This document shows positions 40,835 through 56,400 of a stretch of 64,000 bases of DNA, one piece after another (the stretch's first letter is position 1; every line of letters begins with the position of its first letter). The stretch comes from Atrina japonica (taxonomy: Eukaryota > Mollusca > Bivalvia > Pterioida > Pinnidae). Under the pieces are notes generated by a model that had not been told where the DNA came from, ran no database searches, and was given only the letters and a program-made list of their open reading frames with translations. Location: contig BROG01000110.1 in NCBI GenBank assembly GCA_030159075.1, forward strand, positions 1 to 64,000, in the 5' to 3' direction. The translations under genes were made by a program, and so were the position numbers.

Positions 40835-43800
40835 GTTTGTATTTCTGTTTAAATAAATTAAAATTGTTGTTCAAGTATGTATTAGATCCATTGGCATTGG
40901 CCTGTCTTAACATTAGGATGATTAGCCTGGGGTCCTAAATTGGGATGCCGGGTTCATTATCTGTAACACTAATCTTACACAGCTTATTAGGTCCTTGAAC
41001 GTGTGAATATCTAGTTTAGTACTAATGGTAGACACGTACATTATTCAGAACATAATTATCCTCACCTATCTTGTATTTCAGGAAATTGTAGATGCACGTA
41101 TCTCAAGATTTGTGCAGCATTTATGTCATGATTATTTTTGTTGAAAATTTATTTGTGAAAATTGATGTTTTTTTTAATTTGCATTCTAGATCTAATCAGT
41201 TTGGGAAATTCTGTGACATTTATGTGAAACTTGGGGAAAATCATGAAATCAAATTATTTCATCAGTTCAATTTTAATATTTATTTATTAAAAAAAAGTTG
41301 GGAATGAAACCTAATTTGAATTACCCCAATGGAAGACTACAGTACCAGATTACATCCCTTCACTGGCTTTAATTTTCTATGGCTGCACACAACTGGTGCT
41401 GAATGTATTTGGTACCTACGGTAATAAAACTGACATACGAATTGCCCACACCACATGATTCTAAACATTGATGGGAGAAGCTGATGCATAACAGTTTGCA
41501 GTTGCATCACTGTTAGATCAGCTCAGTAGCTATGTGGAGTCCTTGATGGTGTTAGTAAGCTTACATGCTATACATCAAAACAATGAATTTAAAGAAAATT
41601 AATTTAATGAGCTGCTTGATATTTTATTCATTACATGATACATGTATTTGTAGAAGTACAGTAACAGTATTTGTAGAAGTGGGTCGGTTGGTAGACACAT
41701 TCTCATTTTATTTATGCTTTAATTTTTTATGTGAATTACACAAAATTTAAGATATTGTTATGTACCGATATACTAAAAAAGATAAATGGGCAAAACTGCC
41801 CAAACAAATTTTGGGTCAGGGCTTTTTGGTTGATTGGTCAAGCCATATCAAATAAATTTTTTTTAATTTTATTTTTTTACCAAAATTAAGAAAGTAATAG
41901 TAAAAGACATAAATGCTCTGTATGTATATTTATATACCGGTACTCTGTATGCCTACATGTACTTCCTGTAGAAATCATGTATTCTGACATCATTATACAT
42001 GTATATAATAACAAGGCATTCATTGTTCATTTAGAAAAAAAGTTGTAAAAGTTTACAGGTATGAAATGTAGATGTATGTCAATGTCTCAGTTTTGTTGCT
42101 ATTAAACATTTTAGAAAACATACGCTTAGTACCATGTACCTGTTACCTATAACTCAATTATCAGAGAGTTGAATAATTTACATGTACAATGATGTAAGTA
42201 TTTGCATATCAAATGATACATATAACTTACAATGCCTTTACATTTTGTATATCCCCCATATTGATCATCCTGTTTTTATATTTTTCTTACTGCTGAATAC
42301 TACGGTATATGAATAAGGTCAATGACTTTGGATCAGTAAATGGTGAATTCATTTACTTACAAGTACTGTTACATTATGTACATCATACTCATGATACTGT
42401 CTAAATTTACAAGATTTTTTCATGTTAAAAAAGATAAATAAAATTAAAAACTTACAATTCATCAATGAAAAATAAAATGTTTTAGCACATTATATCCACC
42501 TAAAAAGTTTAAATTTGAATTGCAATTTAAGGGTAAAGTTACATGTACATGTATAGTAAACATTTAATTTGTTGTTACCGTATAAACTTAAATAACAAAC
42601 ATTGGGAATGGTTGGAAGTCGATCTGCTTCATCACATCAAATACAATGTTTTGATTTTTTGTACGAGGGAAGGGGGTTCCATAGCCGAGTGGTTAGAGCA
42701 TCACAGTTTTAACCATGAAGTCTCTCACTTTTAGTCAGTGTAGATTTTAGCCGCTCCAGAATCTTAGCTGATTTTTGTGAAGAAGTTTGCTAATTTACTG
42801 GCGGAAGGCTAGTTGTCTCTTCCCAGGTACATTGTAACCAGGTCTCTCCTCCATCATTAAAAATTGGCTGCCACCATACAGCTGAAAAATTGAGTGTGTA
42901 ATAAAACACTGTTCAAAATTCAAATTCAAAACTGAACAATGATCTGATACATTCCTTTAAATACATGTACCTGAACCCACCATCACCAAATTTACACATT
43001 ACTCTATTTAAGTGAAACACACAAAATTAATGCTGCAACTGGACATATTAGTATTTTGATGGCATACAAATTGTTAGAAAAAAAATGTTAAAAATTTTGT
43101 TCCTTTGGAAAAACTTCAGAAATGTTAAAAAATTGTTTGAGTGCATACTCAAATTTTGAGTACCATATGCAACATTTTTATCTATTTTTTACAGGAAAAT
43201 CATGAATGTACTCAGAATCTTTATGTGAATGTTGAAAAATAATAATGTGTTTCCTATGCAATCACTGAATCAGATCCAGAAGTTTTATAAAAGTTGAGCT
43301 AGAGTATTAACTAAAATTGAGTGACTTTGAGTCCTGTATCAATATTTAGTCCCATTATCATTAATATTGTCATTTCTTGTAACATTGAATACCCAAAGAT
43401 CAACATTTATATTTTCTTTTATGTTCAGAAAATACCGCTAAGTCAGCAGTTAGTATCCAGATTCCCTAAATATGGATTGTATGTTTACGGAGAAGGGTAT
43501 GTCAGATTTACTTTATAAATTTTATAAAAACAAAAATCATCTATGTTTTTATAAAAATATTGATATATGTATATATTTGTATGCATATAGGGTCTTCTTT
43601 ACACATGTATTTATATATAATGTATATTTTGTATTAAGGTACTTATTAGTAGTAGCAGATACCATACGATGTACACAATTTTTCAAAAATGTAATACCTA
43701 TTATTATATCTCGTGTTTTGTTAAATTATTCACGATTGGATTAAAAGCAGTCACATGACAAAAGATAAGAAGGATATATCGCCAAAAATTTGCCTCCAAG

Positions 43801-44335
43801 GAAATAACCCGAGGTAATCATGTGACCGTGGTATAATACCTTCGTTGCCATTGGCAAGGGGGATAATACCAGGGAAATAACCCCTTACCCACAAATCTCA
43901 TGTGCATATAAATCGAACGCACTGAACAATGAACCCGATCATGGAGTGCATCCATTTTTCGGGTATTTCTGAGATAAAATAGTAAAATATATAGCAGAAA
44001 AACATTATGTTGCATTTAATTCATGACTAGTAAATAACACATGGATTCTATTAAGTTTTAACACCAAAGGAAACAGTCAGTCACTTAATATTTTATTTAA
44101 AACAATGAGTGAGTGACAGGGAAATTTACATAATAAAAACACTGAACATGTAAAACTGTTGATGAAAGCTGTATACCACTGAGTTACATATCCAGAAGTT
44201 ACAATTGTGTTAAATATGTCATTTATATAATGTGTATTTTGTGTTGAGGTACATAATACATTGCAAAATCTATTTCACATTCCACATGTTCCATAATAAT
44301 CTAAGACCAGTTTGATATATATATATAATATATAA

Positions 44336-44427
<92 letters not shown>

Positions 44428-47400
44428 GTTTTATCTGAATCTACATATAGCTGTTGAATTAACCTTAATACTAGTAGACCAAAATTCTGCCATGATTTTT
44501 AAACTGCCTGATTTTACCAAAAAATTAACTTAAAATTGTAGCAAAATTTCTGCCGAGATTAACCTGTTTGTAAAATTTTCATTTACTATTTCAGTCCATA
44601 TGCCAAGCAAGTTGGGTGAGTAAGAATTCACTATCATCATTTAGTACAGCACAGGTTACTGTGCTGGAATTTGATTACTGTGTATTTTTGCATATTTGGA
44701 AGGTGTTTTTTTCTGTGAATACTTTTTAAAAAAGTTGCAAACATTATTTACGCAATAATCAAATACAACCAGAGTCATAAACTCAATTGCCATTGATTAT
44801 GTTCCAACCTAGAGTTAACCTTAATTATAATCATGAATTGCTAAATCCTAATTCATGACCTGGAAATGAGACCAAATGTTTACATACGTACCAGTGTGCA
44901 TATAAACAGAAGAGTCCATTCATGTGCAGTGATGATTCCCCTGATTATTCACTCCAGTGTTTCTGGTGACTTATGAGTGATAAGATGATTACGCCACATA
45001 TCAGAAAACAGGAGCATTGAGAGATTGGTATTAAATCACCAAATCCTGGGGAAAAAAATGGACTCTAGATGTAGATCAAATTGTTTAGCCTAGTCCAAAT
45101 GTGTCTTCAGGGATGAATGAGTCATTTAGGTTGAGTAAATTCAGTCGTAATATGATTTTGTAATTGTGTCTCCCCCTTCTCAAAAAGTAGATATGTTGTT
45201 TTTGTATGAGCATAACAATCTTTGTACTTAAGGTAGAATGACAGTATTTGGTATACATGGTAATGAAATCAAGACAATGTGTCATAAACAAAAATTATGG
45301 GAGCGACCCCTTTATTACAGTAAGTTACTGCCCTTTGTAAAAGTAGAATACTGTCCAGAGCATAACTCTCTCTATATATTTGAGATAGGATGATAATATT
45401 TGGTATATGTGGTAATGACATCAAGACAGTGTGAGATGAACAAAAATTATGGGGATCCACCCTTTCATTACAGAGTTATTGTCCTTTGTTAAAAATATTA
45501 TCCAGAGCATAGCTCTCTATGTATTTGAGATATGATGATCATATTTGTTATACATGGTAATGACACCAAGACGATGTGAGGTGGAAAAAAATTATGGGGA
45601 TCAACCTTTTTATTGCAGAGTTCCTCATAAAAATATTCGATAAATTAAATATGTCAATTATTAACAAACATTAATTAATACAATATTTCTCTAGAACTTT
45701 TCTCTAGAACATTGTCAATGACACAACAGTACTCTTTCATTTCGTAGAGGGGGAGACATTTGATTTAGCTGTGCTTAAAACAAGACAAATTCTCTTTTTT
45801 TTTCAGAAATCTTAAGTTTTCTGGTGTCCCAGTTTTATTCATTCCTGGTAATTCTGGAAGCCATAAACAAGGTATGAATATTCGACGCCTGAAATTCCTC
45901 CTTAATTTTTTTACAACATAGTCATCTATGTTAATAGTTTGTTGCTGTTCTGTCAATAAATATATAACAAAGCAGGGTTTTTCGTTAAGAGCCAACACCT
46001 GGTGATTTTCACAGCCTATAGTTACTTTCTTTTTGATTGCTCCCTACTTTATCTGAATGGAAAAAATGAAATATCTTTAATTTTCAGAAATTAATTTACT
46101 TAAAAGTCAAATAGTTCTCAGTGATTGTATAAATAAATAATGCCAAATGTTCTTTCTGCCTAAAGCCAATTCACTTATCAGATTTTATATATCTTTTTTT
46201 GGTGTTTAAACATCTTGCCAAGAATTTTTCACTTACCGGTATATGGAAATGTCGCAAGCTTTATGTGAAATGCCACAAATTTTGACCTGTGCTATAGACA
46301 TAGGCCCGTGCAGTGAGGGTTCTTTTATGTGTCATGGCATGGGGCCTGGGTTTTAAGTCTCATCTGAAAGACTTGTGACTCACTTTGTATGCTGGTTGGC
46401 AAAGGAATTGTTACTACTAGTCTTTGGTATGATCTTGTACCAGGAATTGAAGCCAGGACCTTCGGCTTGTGAGTTGAACATTCTACTGTTAAACCACCAG
46501 TTGAGGTGTAGTGTCAAAGTGTATGTTATGGTTGTGTTGTCATTCTTTCTTGACTTCGTACTTATTTCAGATGTTTATTTCATTGTCTTATTTATCTGCC
46601 ATAAACTTTGATTTGCATGTGCAACCAATACACATTAGTCAGCATCTTGATCTAGATTTTCAAAAAACCAAAACCAAAAGCATTGTTAGTTACAAAATTA
46701 ATACTATAATCAGTCATATTGATTTGTTTATTTAGGACATGTGTAATTAATAACTGGCTGATAACCCAGCTGATATTAGCAGGCAAGCGGTTGGCAGATA
46801 ATGGCACAGATTAAAGTCTATTTCTTGAATGTCTGAAAAATAAGTTTGTACTTTGTCAGGATTTAATTTTAAATTAAACTTTTTGCTCTTGATATAATTT
46901 TTTACTATGACTGAATAATTTAATTTTTTGTAAAACACCTCATTAGATTTGATGAAAATGCTAGGCTAAATCTGTGTAACCTACTTTGCTATGACGCAAG
47001 GAACTACATCAGCCGTTGCTAGGACAACAAGTGCAGCTGTTCAATATATCATTGGGCTCCATCATCAATTGTTTGTGTTGTATTTTTTAAATATCATGAG
47101 AAGAATCTAAAATTGAATTTAAAGGATTGTATTTTTCACATCTTATTAAATTATAAGGATTAACATTAACTTTTCAGTTGGTTACTGAAAAATAACCAAT
47201 GTTGAGGCAGAGTACACGTTTTTGTATTGTGTGAAGTGTATTCTGGGCTTAATAGTTTTTTTTTTGTATTCAAACCCACAGAGCATAACTGTAGGATTTG
47301 TCGAGATATCTTCTATGGTTTTTGAGGCTGGACTTTTTTATTTTGTAGAGTAATTATGTACATTTTGTATATATTGAAGATAAGCATCTTGTTTGGGATT

Positions 47401-50400
47401 GTGATTTTCATGAATTTTGCACAAATTCACAGTTAATTGGACTTAGTCATCTTTTTCTGATACAGTGATAGTTTATATAAAACATATATCAAATATAAAA
47501 ATTGCGCTCCTACTAGCCTTATTTGTATTATTTTGATTATGATAATTGAATTTCAAACAGTGAGGTCCCTTGGATCTGTGGCATTAAGAAGAGCAATGGA
47601 TAAAGGAATGCAGTATCATTTTGATTACTTTTCCATAGATTTCAATGAGGTAAGTATTTCCAGCCCTAATATCATACAAGCAACTTGCGTTAAGTACACT
47701 ACAAATTGAAAAAAATTCTACTGTTATCTTACACAATGCAATTAACTCATTCACCCATAAAGACACATTTGGACTTGCCTAAGAGTCCATTGTTTCTCGG
47801 GGATCGACGAGTTAAGCCTTTTCTGTTATTAGGTATATCATATTTTCTAAAGTTTACATCCATGTAAACTAAACTTAATGTACACTGTCAAAAACTAAAA
47901 CACCACGAACAATTTTTAGCTCACCTGAACCAAAGGTTCAAGTGAGGATTTCTGATCACCTTTTTTCCATCATCCATCAGTCTGTCCATCTGTCCATTAA
48001 GTTTTCATGTTTTCAACATCTTCAGTACTCACATTTGATATAAATGGTAAAGGAAGTGAAAAAAATGTGATGTTTCTATGGCCATAATTGTACTTATTTT
48101 GAAATAAAATTGCATGATGCATGCTAGTTTTTGCTAATTCGTTAACTCTGGAAATAACATGCTGCATTTTCTCAGTCTGGTATCCTTTATTGAAATAAAT
48201 CTGCAATATCTTTGAATTTTTGTAATTTCCAGTATTGAGTGTATTATATCAGCCACAGACATAGAGTTATTTTATATATGCCTGTGATTATAACGATTAG
48301 ATCTAACTTGTATCAGTACTTTAAGTAACTTGATATGTATTTTACCTGTGATTAGGTAGAGAAATGTTCTCTTGATAGAAATTTAATTTTAAAATTTTTT
48401 CTGAATTTTTTAAGATTGCAAAAAAAGGAGGGAGGGTAGTTTTTCACACTGTCAGCTCCTTCTTAACTGCTTTAGGGATTGTGATGAACCTTTATAGGAA
48501 GCAAGTACTCAAGGTCTTTTACCAAGTTCATTCATTTTGGATTGAACAGCCTAGGGGTGAATGAAGGGTGAGGCAGAGTAGGCCTCAGGGGGTACCTATA
48601 TTTTAAAAATTTCTCCTCCAGAACTGCTGCATGGATTGAAAAACTAAATGGCATCTGTGTGATTTACTTAGATGTGTGATTCAAGTTTGTTAATTTCGTA
48701 GAATTCAGAAAATAAATTTTACACAGGTCTTTTCAGACTTTGTCATTTTCATTCATTTTTGTATGATTTCTTTAATTTTCTGCTCTTTTATTCATTATGA
48801 TGCATTCATTTTATGTATTTTACCTGTAATTAGGTAGAGAAATGCTCTCTTGAAAGAATTTTGCTGAAAATTAATTTTTGAATTTTTTATGAATTTTTTA
48901 AAATTATAAAAATGAAGGGGACCCTATCGGCATTTTTCCTTACTATTAGCTTGTTCTTCAAACCCGCTTTGCAAGAAGGAAGTACAGAAGAAGTCCTAAT
49001 GACCAATGTGGCCCATGGGCCTCTTGTTCAAAGGTCTTGGGTGTACTGGCAAAACATTTTACCATGATCAAACTCTATGCATAGCATTGGTTCTAATATA
49101 TTTGTGCCAACATTAACCATCCATCCCTCATTTGATTTAATATGGATTTTTTGTGTTTATAAACATGTGACAGTTGCTGATGTGTAGTTTCTAAAACTAC
49201 TTAACCTATTGTTGGATAAGAAATATAAATATAATCTGTGATTAATAGCTCTACAACTTCTGAAAATGCTATGTTGCAAGTTGTCACTCTTTTTAAATTT
49301 TTTGTTTTCCTATATCTTTTGAAATTGACATCTTTGCAGGAGTTATCTGCTTTATTTGGAGGGGTTTTGAAGTCAGAAACAGGTAAGATTAGACAGTCAG
49401 TTTTCAGTCTTTATTTCCAGACAATGGTTAGAAATTGGGGCTCCAGTGCATAGTTTCATGAACATTTACTTCTTAACAGAAGTAAAATCTTAACTTAAAA
49501 CTTTTTTCCTTTGGTTCAGATTTCCTTAAATTTGTATTTTAGGAAAAGTTTGAACACACTTAAGATTATTCTTAAAGGAGTAGGTACAGTAAGGGTAATT
49601 TTTGGCCCAACCTCAAAATTAAAAGAAATTGTGATATACTTCTGTATCACCCTTTTTACTTTTAATTTCTAGCATTTTTTAATTATTTAGTTGATTCTTT
49701 ATACTTTTGGGGTAAAAAACACGAAAAAATAATAAAAAATCAAGGATTTCTGGATATTTTGATAAAATATCCAAATAACATAACACAGGTATAAAACAAA
49801 AATGGAAATGTTGCATAACATCACAAAGTTTCATAACAAAGCTTTATTTAGACATAAAAAATGTATAAAAATCCAGTTTTGGGGATAAAAATGTCTTTTT
49901 TAAATAAAATTCACTGATTTCTGGAAATTCTTTCTTACAATTTAAACAAGACAGACACAGACAATTGAAATAATTACAATGCTGAATCAGGTCTTGACCT
50001 ATCATTAACAAACATTTTTTCAGCTATTATAACATTTTTGAGAGAAAATTGGGGGTAAAAAATGTGTTTTTTTGTTGAAAAATCACAGATTTCAGGAATA
50101 TCTCAATAACAATTCAGAAAAGTAAAAAAATAAATTATTGAGTGGTGAAAAGCTTGCATAATATTATGATTTATCATACAAGAAAATATTTAGTAATGTT
50201 TTATACTTTTACAAGATGTTTTTGGGCACAAAAGGTATTTTTTGTATAAAATTCTCAGATTTCTGGAAAATATTGTTAAAATTCTAACAAGTCACACAAT
50301 GGCAATTAAAGTATTAAAAACAATGAATAATATTATGATTTTTCATTAACTGGTTTGAAATGTATTACACATGTACTGTCACATTTTAAACAAGTCGTAC

Positions 50401-53400
50401 AATGACAATTGAAGTAATGAAAACCATGCAGAAGAATATTATGTTTCTTGAAAAAGTAATGAATTGACTTAAGCATTGACTCTATATTTTTCCGGTTCAC
50501 TACGAAATGACGTGAATGAAGACTGTGCACACTGTGTAATTCGCGAATTAAGGCCTTATGTCTGAAATTATACTAACGGAAAAAAGAAACTATGTATACT
50601 TAAAAGTTAAAAAAAAACATGAAAAGTATTCTTACATGTAGATTGCTCTTTATTCTTAAAGGCATGGTTAAATACACTAAACATGTGTTTGAGTACTCAA
50701 TTTGTTAAATATCGTGTTTGATTGACTCGAGGGCCACAGCATGCTTTTCTGGAGTTTCCTTGCTAAGTAATACGTGGTTGGTAATCAATTAGAATTTCTT
50801 GCTTTCATTGACAGTATTCAATGTATTGAAACAGAAAAACATAGATTGAAAATGATCGTTTGCGTGCTATTAGGATGCTGGAAGCTGGTATGCCTTACTT
50901 TCAATCGCTGTTCGTATCAACTATAATGGACATAATCCGTGATTTGATGTTTGAATCGAAAGACAATCTATTATATTAAATAATGATATACATAATTTAA
51001 CAATATTCTGTATATTAATCTATAAATGAAATTACTAAACTACACAGTTTCTTTTTTCCGCTAGTATATATTGCTGCCTTCTAATCCTGTTCCACCAGAG
51101 ACAGCAAAGCATCATACATGCCAACTCTCCTGATTTTGGCCCTTTTTCCTGACATCCCGATCATTCTTTTAAAAACCCCTTCTTTCTCCCGATTTTTTAA
51201 TATTTCATTCCAAAAACGATAAATGTTCCGAAATTTGAAAAATGACATGCCAGATTTCCACATGAAACAATACACTAGCTTTCAAAAAAGTTTTGTAACC
51301 AATCAGAGGCTGGTTTGTACCCCTCGTCGCTGTTTGATTGGTTTTAGTAATGTGTTGTTGGAGTGACTAAATGCTGTCATGGAGTACCAAGGGCAGTCAC
51401 ACTGCCTCAAATGAGGAAATAAGTTATCAAACAATAATTTCTGGAATTGATACCAGTTTAGATAAAACAAGAACAAAAAATATTTACAGTGTATTGATTA
51501 ATTTCCACTGAAAATGCCTCATTCAAGGAAGGTTTTATCTGTTTCCATCCTTCAGCCTGTCTGGTATAAGTTTTGAAATTGCCCACCATTCATTTAATAA
51601 TGGTTCCATAGGAATGGTACATCTATTGATTCTCTGACTGCTTGTTATGTTTTTTTGGTATATGTTTGAAATTTGAAGTAGAATTCAGTTTTGATTTCCG
51701 GTATATCATTTTCAGAATTTGTTCATGTATGTGTGAAGAAAATATTACGACTCTACAAAGGTACCAGCAACCCACCAACATCTGTGATAATTGTTGGACA
51801 TTCTATGGTAAATATATTTAATATCTTATAAGAATTTTTGTGTTTATAATGCCATGTTGGATCAAGTTAATTTTTTTTTATTAAAAAGTCCACAATTTTT
51901 GTAAAATAGATCATTGTTCACATAAATATACTCTTAGTTGAAATAAAATACTTAAAAAAATCAGACGATGAACTCAAGACTGATTCAAACATAAAGGACT
52001 GTGATTCAGAGAAAAATGATTTACTTAAAAAAGAATATGATTCACACAAAAAATCATAAAAAAATATTCTTAAAAATTATCAAAATAATATCGTCTGATA
52101 TATAGAAACATTTGTTTTCAATTAGAATTTTTTAGCTCGCCATGACAAAAGTCTGGAGGGTAATGCCATACCGTTGGCGTGGTTGTGGTCGTTGTCAGTG
52201 TCCGTAGACAAAATTTTAACCTGGCCTATATCTTCTTAACTGCAAGGGACATGACTTTGATATCTCACATATAGAGGTTTCATTTGGTGCCATGAGTTTT
52301 GACCTAGTGTCCTTGACCTTGGACTTTGACCCACTTTTCCAAAAATTTTACCTTGGCTATATCTTTAAAACCATAAGGGTTAGGACTGTGATATTTCACA
52401 TATAAATTTCTTATGGCCAGATTTTTTACCTAGTGAACTTGACCTTGGACTTTGACCTACTTTTCAAAACTTGAGCTGAACGAATAAAACTACTTACCAT
52501 ATCATGACTTTAAAACCTGACAGCTGTAGGTCAACACATATTTTGAAAATTTACACCCATTTCTGGCAAGCTTTGTAGTCTTCTGACAACTCTTGTTTAA
52601 AACCACTGTTTGGCAACAGAATGGGAAATACCCTTTGGACGAAAATCTTTTGGATAAAATAACCACTGGATTTGAGAAGTGGTGAGTGTTGTACCCAAGT
52701 GCTCAGAGAGTTATCTGGAACACAGTATATTATTTTCTCTTACTACTGTTTATCATCTATTAACTCAGTGTATTTACATTTTCTAATTACCAAAGTCTTG
52801 TATATTAATTATTTTGTACTAAACATTGATGTGATATATTTAGAGCAACACTGAATCAATAATTTCATGCTTTTACTTTTATAAAGGGTGGCATGTTGGC
52901 GAGAGCCTTATTCACCCTTCCAGACTTCGATCACAACATGGTGAACACAATAATTACTCAGGCTACGCCACATCAGGCTCCATGTAAGTACTTACCATTG
53001 CAATTTTTACCATATGCTATCATTTGTTAAAACCAGTGGTTGAACATTTTAAACTTCTTTTCAGAAACCAAATGGCCAAGTCTTTCTAAATTTGTTGTCT
53101 AAGAGTAATGGAAGTAAAAATTGTAAAGTACATGATTTATTCTCCCTGAGGGACTACGACCTTTTTGTCCCTTGTTTAACCCTGTCATCCCATAGTATCT
53201 AAATGGTGTGCTCCTTTCTATTGTCTTAGCCCAGTCTATTATGGTCTGTAGTGTTGAAAAGATTCAGCTTGAATTCCATAAAACAACATTTTTTAGAACA
53301 TTTTTTGGCAAGAAATAATAACTTGGATTCTGACTTTGACTTTTTTTTAATAGCAATAAATGTAGATGGCCAAATAGCAGAGTTCTATAAGGAGGTCAAC

Positions 53401-56400
53401 AGGTACTGGCAAGAGTATGGTACCACAAAGTTGAGTCATGTGACAGTGGTATCAACAGGAGGTGGTCACCGAGACATACAAGTCAGGAACAGTTTAGCCT
53501 CGCTAAATGGGGTAAGTGTCATAGTTTTATTTTACAGTAAACTTGATTTATTGGCCTCATTATGGGTGTCACATAGAATGGTGTCAAATTACATTTAATA
53601 TTTCTTAAGTTATTTGAAGTCATCTTTAAAATTAAACATTGTACTAACATACATGATGTGCTCACAGATTGTTGTGTATATGTTCAAGATTTTAATTTTT
53701 TGTGTATTTGGTCAAGATTCTGATTTTCATGTATAGGGACAAGATTTTAATTTTCGTGTATAGGGTCAAGATTTCAATTTTTGTGTATAGGGTCAAGATT
53801 TCAGTTTTTGTGTATAGGGTCAAGATTTCATTTTCTTGTAAATTTATATCCAGTAATTACTTGATGAGTTAGACATTGCATCCATTATAAGATATAAATA
53901 ACTAAAAAAAACCCTGAAATTTGACATTTTATGCATGGCTTTCGCAGAGTTTATGTAAGCAGGATCCAGCACCATAAAACTTAAGAATTACTGAAGTCTA
54001 GAAATTTTACTCAAGTGTGGCAAATCCTGATATCTGATTGGCTGAGCAGGTTTTCTGGTGCAGTTTTCTGGTGCTGGACCCAGGGCTCAAAATTTTAAGT
54101 TCGAGGGGGCCAGGACCTACATATTTAACATTCTGTACCCTGTTATTTATTGGCCGTGTAAGTCTGAGAATCGGTGAATGTCTTTGCTGTATTTTTTTTT
54201 GCTACTTTTTAAATTTTCTTTGTTTCCTTTGTAAAATTTGATAAACTGTAATTTCTGCTCCATAGTTTTTGTCAAAGGTCAAAGCCAGCTATATCATCAA
54301 TATAGATATTGTGATTCGACCCAGATGTGAGAGGACCAAACCCAGGCAAAATTTAATGAAAAATCCTGGACCTATGCAACTAAAAGGAAATTTTCACCCC
54401 CTGTAATATAGAACTCTGTTTGTTTTAAATGGGGATACCAAAAATAAAAAAACCAAAATAACAAACAAACAAACAAAAAACTATGGATCATATATCTCCA
54501 GTAAATAAATACAGTTTGTGAATGAAAAAATAATAAATAAAATTTTATAAGATCCTTTAATAGAGTTGAAATTTATATTTGAAATGATGATACACATATT
54601 TGTAGTGAATTTGAAATTAAACAGCAAATTATTAAATTATGACATTTTGAAGCAAAAATGAGTAGTACATATTATTTTTATCTTTTATTTGAATATTTTC
54701 AGATTGTGGACCCAAGTAGAGGTTTGAGTACATCTGTAAGTATTTAGATCAGATTGTTTTTATTGCTTTGCTTTAGATATTTTATCATGTTTTATTATTT
54801 CTTCATTTCAAAGCTATCAATACTGTGACCTAAAACCATTTTCATGATATCTGTGGTCCAGTAACTTTGGATGGCAAAATAATACAGAATCTGATGAAAT
54901 AATATCAAGAGACAATAAGTTACTGCAGGGCTTTTTCTTACCTTCCTGGGAACTTGGCCATAGAATTGGGAATTTTGTGGCATTTTGACTCAAAATTGGG
55001 AAATTTTTTAATGTGCCTGAAAGGTTGGCCCCCAATTTTTTTTTTGGAAGGGGTTCTTTTTAGCTTGGCGGGAAGAAAGTCCAGAGAGCTAACGCCATAC
55101 CCCTGGCATTGTTGGCATCAGTAGACAAAACTTTATCTTGGCCGATAACTTTTTAACCACAAGGGACAGAGCTCTGATATTTTACATATAGATTCCTTAT
55201 GACAAGAACATTCATTTGGTACCTTGACGTTTGATCTAGTAACCTTGACCTTAGACTGACCTACTTTTTAAAACTTTAATCTTGGCTATATCTTTTAAAC
55301 CATGAAGGATAGGGATTTGCTATATTACATATAGATTTCTTGTGAACAGAGCTTTCATTTGGTACCTTGACTTTTGAGCTAGTGACTTTGACCTACTTTT
55401 CAAAATTTTTAACCTGACCTAAAGGAATAAAAATTTTACCAGTTCTTTGACCTTAAAACCAGACAGCTGTGGATCAAATATCTATTTTGAAAATTTACAC
55501 CCATTTCGGCAAGTTTTGTTGTCTTCTGACAACTCTTGTTTATATTGTCAATCTGCCATATTTCAACTTTCAAGATAATGTCATGTTATGTTCATGAATG
55601 GGAATTTTTGGCAAATAATTGGGAAAAATGATATCATTTGCCATTGGAAATATAGGCCAATATTGGCTTTAAATATGAAGGAAAAAATGCTCTGTACTGT
55701 GACAACGTAATCTTTCTTGCGGGTATCTGTATCATTTTTTGTTCCGAAGTTACAGGACTGCAGTTATCCTGAAAAGGTCTATTGATTACTTGTAAATCCT
55801 TGTTATACTGCTACGATATGTTTAGTCCAAATTTGACATTACATGGGGTTTGGCAATAGGTTGAGGGAAACCTTAATGAAATTATTTGGAAAAGTGGACT
55901 TCCAAAAATTATGGCATAAAGTGAGGTGGCAAATGAAATGAGGGGCATTATATAGAGGTTTTACTATATTTTTTTTCCTTCACTAGGAATGTTTTGTTTG
56001 ACATTACTCTTTTTATTTGTAGACTATGTCTGTACCACATGCCTGGGTATCCACTGATCATCTATGTGCTGTATGGTAAGATCTTATAGCAATGGAGGGA
56101 ACTATAGTGTTTGTCATTGTCTGTCTGTCTGTCCGTCATCAGGATAGTTTCCAGATGATATCTTATGAAACTTAAAATTATGTTAGCTTATGAGGAAATC
56201 TTAAGCAAGATTGCTTATGGGGTCAAAAGGTCAACTATAAAGCTCTGTTACTAAAAATCGATTTGTATTGCTATTTCTTTATTTTTTGGTTTCCAAATGA
56301 TAACTCTTACAGATGTCAGATATTAATGAAACTTGGTATTATGTTAACTTATGAGGTAATCTTAAATGGGATTGCATATGGGTATAAAAGGTCAACTACC

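Noticed and set aside
43745..44040. Possible DNA element with GTCACATGAC/ATCATGTGACC words
   Set aside because: No convincing terminal inverted repeat or second copy in the window could be identified.
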